Positions 23,554 to 26,425 of a stretch of 26,425 nt of DNA are shown here, piece after piece. The stretch is taken from positions 1 through 26,425 of the forward strand of contig DFZK01000001.1 of the NCBI GenBank assembly GCA_002382085.1. Direction: 5' to 3'. This stretch comes from Sulfurospirillum sp. UBA4058 (GTDB lineage: Bacteria > Campylobacterota > Campylobacteria > Campylobacterales > Sulfurospirillaceae). The notes beneath the pieces were generated by a model, which had not been told where the DNA came from, made no database searches, and saw only the letters and a list, made by a program, of their open reading frames with translations. The stretch's first letter is position 1, and the number at the start of each line of letters is the position of its first letter. Both the position numbers and the translations under genes were made by a program.

Positions 23554-24875
23554 AACGAAAATACGATGAACGCGATTTGGCATTTATGTCAAGCTTGAGT
23601 GAAGCCGTTTTGCAAAAAGTTCCCAATTCGTCTCGAAAAATGCTTTGGGTCATCGCTATTGCACTTTTTTGGCTGATCGTTTGGGCGAGTATCGCCGAAG
23701 TAGACGAGTTGACGCGCGGCGAAGGCAAAGTGATTCCTTCGCAACAACTTCAAGTGATTCAAAATTTAGAAGGCGGTATCGTCTCGGAGATTTTGGTTAA
23801 AGAGGGCGATCATGTGACTAAAGGGCAAGTTTTACTGAAAATCGACGATAAAAACTTCGTCGGTTCGTTCGGTGAAAATAAATTTCGCTATATCGAGCTC
23901 AAAGCCAAATCGATTCGTTTGGAAGCCGAATCAAGCGCAAATGCGTTTACGCCGATTGAAAATCCCAGTGAAGAGATGCGAAAACAGATGGAGTACGAAA
24001 AGAGTTTATACGACTCCAATCACGAACAGCTCGGTAAAACGCTTCAAATTCTTCAAGAACAAATGAATCAAAAAAATAGCGAACTTTCCGAATTAGAATC
24101 CAAGGTAGCTCAACTGCAAAACAGCTACGATTTGGTGCAAAAAGAGATGAATATTATGGAGCCTTTGGTCAAAAAAGGTTTGGTTTCCGAAATGGAGTTT
24201 TTACAGCTTAAGCGGCAGGCAAGCACGATTCAAGGCGATTTGCGAGCATCAAAATTAGCGATCCCCAGAGTGCAATCGGCGATTCAAGAAGCGCAAAACA
24301 AGCTTGCCGGAGCAGAGTTGGAATTTCAAAATAAGGCCAAAAAAGAGTTAAACGAAGCTATCGCCGAAATGTCGCGGCTTCAAGAACTCCAAACCAGCTT
24401 GGAAGATCGGGTTCAACGCACTTTAGTCAGAGCACCGGTGGATGGAACGGTCAAGCAACTTTTGGTCAATACGGTCTCCGGCGTCGTCAAGCCGGGCATG
24501 GATATTTTAGAAATCGTACCGACGGAAGATACCTTGCTCATCGAAGCAAAAGTCAAACCTTCAGACGTTGCTTTTTTACGCTTGGGATTGGATGCCACGG
24601 TGAAATTTACCGCTTACGATTTTTCGATTTACGGCGGACTGAAAGGAAAGCTTGTTTTTATTAGTGCCGATACGATTACGAACGATAAAGGCGAAAGTTA
24701 TTATCTCGTACACATTAAAACGGATAAAAACCATCTGGGAACGGGAGAAAAACCGCTAGAATTAATGGTCGGTATGACGACGACGGTCGATATTTTAACC
24801 GGTAAAAAAACGGTTTTGGATTACCTTTTAAAACCGATTTTAAAGGCAAAACACAATGCGTTGAGGGAGCGGTAA
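23550..24875 (+). CDS. lapC: HlyD-family membrane fusion protein (LapC-like)
   Basis: A 441-residue type I secretion adaptor. A cytoplasmic N-terminus leads into one span (about 30-49), then a beta segment GKVIPSQQLQVIQNLEGGIVSE and the lipoyl-like KEGDHVTKGQVLLKIDD. A long coiled coil (about 140-290) with Gln/Leu/Glu heptads follows. The second lipoyl half (RVQRTLVRAPVDGTVKQL) and the beta-barrel domain (VKPSDVAFLRLGLDATVKF) complete the HlyD signature. It bridges LapB to the outer-membrane channel. The stop codon is directly followed by the start of the regulator gene. Confidence 0.94.
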   Translation: MKRKYDERDLAFMSSLSEAVLQKVPNSSRKMLWVIAIALFWLIVWASIAEVDELTRGEGKVIPSQQLQVIQNLEGGIVSEILVKEGDHVTKGQVLLKIDDKNFVGSFGENKFRYIELKAKSIRLEAESSANAFTPIENPSEEMRKQMEYEKSLYDSNHEQLGKTLQILQEQMNQKNSELSELESKVAQLQNSYDLVQKEMNIMEPLVKKGLVSEMEFLQLKRQASTIQGDLRASKLAIPRVQSAIQEAQNKLAGAELEFQNKAKKELNEAIAEMSRLQELQTSLEDRVQRTLVRAPVDGTVKQLLVNTVSGVVKPGMDILEIVPTEDTLLIEAKVKPSDVAFLRLGLDATVKFTAYDFSIYGGLKGKLVFISADTITNDKGESYYLVHIKTDKNHLGTGEKPLELMVGMTTTVDILTGKKTVLDYLLKPILKAKHNALRER

Positions 24876-25496
24876 ATGGTTGTTTTCTATTCTTCGGACG
24901 CCTTGATACTTAACACATGGAACGAAGCGTTTCGTACGTCAAAAACAGTGACATGTAACTTTTCGCTCGAAGCGGAACTGTACGATTTTTTACAAAAAAA
25001 CGATTCCCCTATGCTTCTTTTTATCGACACGCGCAATCGTACGATACCCGACATTGAACGTCTTTTAGCCTCTTTGCGAGATCACTATTCTTGTGTACAT
25101 GTCGTGATTTTTAGTGCTATGCCGACGTATGAAGAAGGCTCGAAATGGCTGACGTTGGGTATCAAAGCATACGGAAACGTGCATATGGCTCCGATTCATT
25201 TGCATGAGATTTATCAAAGCGTTTCTGCGGGTAATATTTGGCTTTATCCCGAGTTTATTCAAACGATGATCCGCACGTTCAGTACGCAAAAAACGATCAC
25301 GCCTTCGAGCCATCCTCTTTTAAAACGCTTAACCCAAAAAGAACAAGAAGTCGCACTTTTACTGAAAAAGGGGTTGAGCAACAAAGAAATCGCTTTACAT
25401 GTAGGAATTACCGAGCGAACGGTCAAAGCACATTTAAGTTCGATCTTTGAAAAAACGGGTGCTAAAGATCGTTTGGCTTTAGCACTTGTTCTCTAA
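24876..25496 (+). CDS. LuxR/NarL-type regulator with degraded receiver domain
   Basis: A 206-residue protein with a receiver-like N-terminus and a LuxR helix-turn-helix C-terminus. In the receiver, D51 (LLFIDTRNR) and S80 (VIFSAM) sit where the phospho-acceptor and switch residue belong. The acidic pair after strand 1 is reduced to SSD (6-8), and the invariant Lys before Pro is Ala105 (HMAP), so normal phosphorylation is doubtful. The HTH (about 150-206) is canonical: LTQKEQEVALLLKKGLSNKEIA then ITERTVKAHLSSIFEKTGAKDR. It starts directly after the lapC stop and is followed by the adhesin gene, so regulation of the adhesin or operon is the natural guess. No cognate kinase is seen nearby. Confidence 0.85.
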   Translation: MVVFYSSDALILNTWNEAFRTSKTVTCNFSLEAELYDFLQKNDSPMLLFIDTRNRTIPDIERLLASLRDHYSCVHVVIFSAMPTYEEGSKWLTLGIKAYGNVHMAPIHLHEIYQSVSAGNIWLYPEFIQTMIRTFSTQKTITPSSHPLLKRLTQKEQEVALLLKKGLSNKEIALHVGITERTVKAHLSSIFEKTGAKDRLALALVL

Positions 25497-25535
25497 CTTT
25501 TTCCCTTCGTTCCCCTCGATAAGCCTCTTACGATC

Positions 25536-25553
25536 ATTGTACTAAAGTACAAT
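25536..25553. terminator. Inverted repeat between regulator and adhesin genes
   Basis: ATTGTACT-AA-AGTACAAT is a perfect 8-bp inverted repeat followed by AGTATTTTGTTC. It could be a weak terminator for the lap operon or, because of its symmetry and its place just upstream of the adhesin promoter region, an operator for the neighbouring regulator. A -10-like TAGAAT (25576-25581) follows without a good -35. Confidence 0.45.
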
Positions 25554-25614
25554 AGTATTTTGTTCTCGATTGCGTTAGAATCGTGTAAAATAAAATACGT
25601 GAGGAGAGTTCGAC

Positions 25615-26425
25615 ATGGCACTTTCTATCGGAACAATCAAGCAAATTAGCGGTATCGTTATGGCGCGTAACGCATCAGGAGAAGATCGCGTTTTAAAAGT
25701 CGGCGATATGCTCAATGCGGAAGACGTTATCAGTACGATCGGGGCAGGTTCCCATGTCGTTTTAACGCTAAACGACGGTCGAGAGATCGTCCTCAACGGT
25801 AACGATAACGTTACGCTCGATCAAAGTGTTTACGTGCATGCTCAAAACTTTGCCGATGAATCCGTCGTACAAGGTAAAACGATAGAAGCCGTCTCCTCCA
25901 ATCAAAGCGTCGAAGATATCCAAGCGGCACTTTTACGAGGCGAAGATATTTCCGCTTTAGAAGCAACGGCGGCCGGAGGAGATACGGGTGCGGGTTCAAG
26001 CGGCGGTAACGTCGTCTCAGGCTTCGCCACCGCACAATACCTCGTTGGAGGAACCGAGAGTACCGTCACCTCGGAACAACGCTCTTTCAATGAAAACCAA
26101 AATAGCAACAATACTTTTTTTACAACGACTTTCAGTGGTACGGTGGATACAACTGTTCCAACAACACCAACCATTACACTCGATAGCGATACGGGAAGCT
26201 CTGCAAGTGATGGCATCACAAAAACCGGTACCTACACCGTCGCCGGTACGGAAAGCGGTGCAACGGTAGAGTACAGTAACGATGGTGGAAAAACATGGAG
26301 TACCACACCGCCAGCGGCCGTGGAGGGTGCGAATACCATTGAGGTACGTCAAACGGATGCGGCAGGCAATATCTCGGCACCGACTAGCTTACATTTTATT
26401 CTCGATACCAGCATCGCTGCACCGA
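25615..26425 (+). CDS. Giant Lap-type (RTX-like) surface adhesin, N-terminal fragment
   Basis: The first 270 codons of an open frame that runs off the window. Residues 1 to about 130 are a retention module: IGTIKQISGIVMARNASGE, LKVGDMLNAEDVISTIGAGS and VVLTLNDGREIVLNGNDNV match the start of LapA/LapF-type adhesins. This fold lodges in the outer-membrane channel. TAAG at 118-121 is a LapG cleavage site at the expected place. A Gly/Ser then Ser/Thr/Asn-rich linker (122-180) leads to an Ig-like repeat (about 184-263; ITLDSDTGSSASDGITKTG, VEYSNDGGKTWS, VRQTDAAGNISAP), and a further unit seems to start at LDTSIAAP. There is no Sec signal, as expected for type I export through LapBCE. GAGGAG lies 8 bases before the ATG. 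Full length cannot be judged, but such proteins usually have thousands of residues. Confidence 0.9.
   Translation, partial: MALSIGTIKQISGIVMARNASGEDRVLKVGDMLNAEDVISTIGAGSHVVLTLNDGREIVLNGNDNVTLDQSVYVHAQNFADESVVQGKTIEAVSSNQSVEDIQAALLRGEDISALEATAAGGDTGAGSSGGNVVSGFATAQYLVGGTESTVTSEQRSFNENQNSNNTFFTTTFSGTVDTTVPTTPTITLDSDTGSSASDGITKTGTYTVAGTESGATVEYSNDGGKTWSTTPPAAVEGANTIEVRQTDAAGNISAPTSLHFILDTSIAAP
25966..25977 (+). other. Predicted LapG cleavage site (TAAG) in the adhesin
   Basis: Codons for Thr118-Ala119-Ala120-Gly121. LapG enzymes cut Lap-type adhesins after a di-alanine in this motif near residue 110, so the site, its position and the lapG/lapD genes upstream agree. Confidence 0.8.

Overview
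The window looks like chromosomal DNA of a moderately AT-rich member of the Campylobacterota (Epsilonproteobacteria; Sulfurospirillum, Sulfurimonas or Wolinella-like, genus not decided). The grounds are a Rieske protein start typical of that group, a c-heme-fused clade II nitrous oxide reductase with a Sec signal, the NosB/NosC1/NosC2/NosG/NosH accessory set, and a histidine kinase of the HQWRQPL type. No rRNA, tRNA, CRISPR or transposon was seen.

Bases 1-1479 (minus strand) hold the N-terminus of the bc1 complex Rieske subunit, a small periplasmic cytochrome c and an OmpR-type response regulator. The regulator is divergent from a plus-strand histidine kinase (1608-3251) whose sensor region has a NarX/PilJ-like motif. 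The two are probably partners and lie directly upstream of nosZ.

Bases 3435-17017 are a long one-strand nos cluster: nosZ, a strong hairpin, then nosB, nosD, nosG, nosC1, nosC2, nosH, nosF and a nosL, nearly all overlapping. The usual nosF-nosY pair is split by extra genes: a small anchored protein, a MacB/LolC-like permease, a LolD-like ATPase, an eight-span membrane protein with a DsbB-like CPFC motif, and a second, membrane-anchored nosL. nosY follows, then a third NosL-like protein that has lost the copper motif. NosG/NosH would pass quinol electrons to the small cytochromes and then to the heme of NosZ. NosD/F/Y and the NosL proteins would serve copper-site assembly. The inserted ABC and thiol genes are the least explained part and the best candidate for an undescribed maturation or repair module.

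A 402-bp spacer (17018-17419) with a hairpin, a palindrome and a good extended -10 promoter separates the nos cluster from a complete Lap-type adhesin system (17420 to the window end): LapE/TolC outer membrane channel, LapG protease, LapD c-di-GMP receptor with both enzymatic domains degenerate, LapB ABC exporter, LapC fusion protein, a LuxR-type regulator with a degraded receiver, and the first 270 residues of a giant surface adhesin with a retention domain, a TAAG LapG cleavage site and the first Ig-like repeat. The expected logic is that high c-di-GMP lets LapD sequester LapG, leaving the adhesin anchored in the outer membrane, whereas low c-di-GMP frees LapG to cut it and release the cell.
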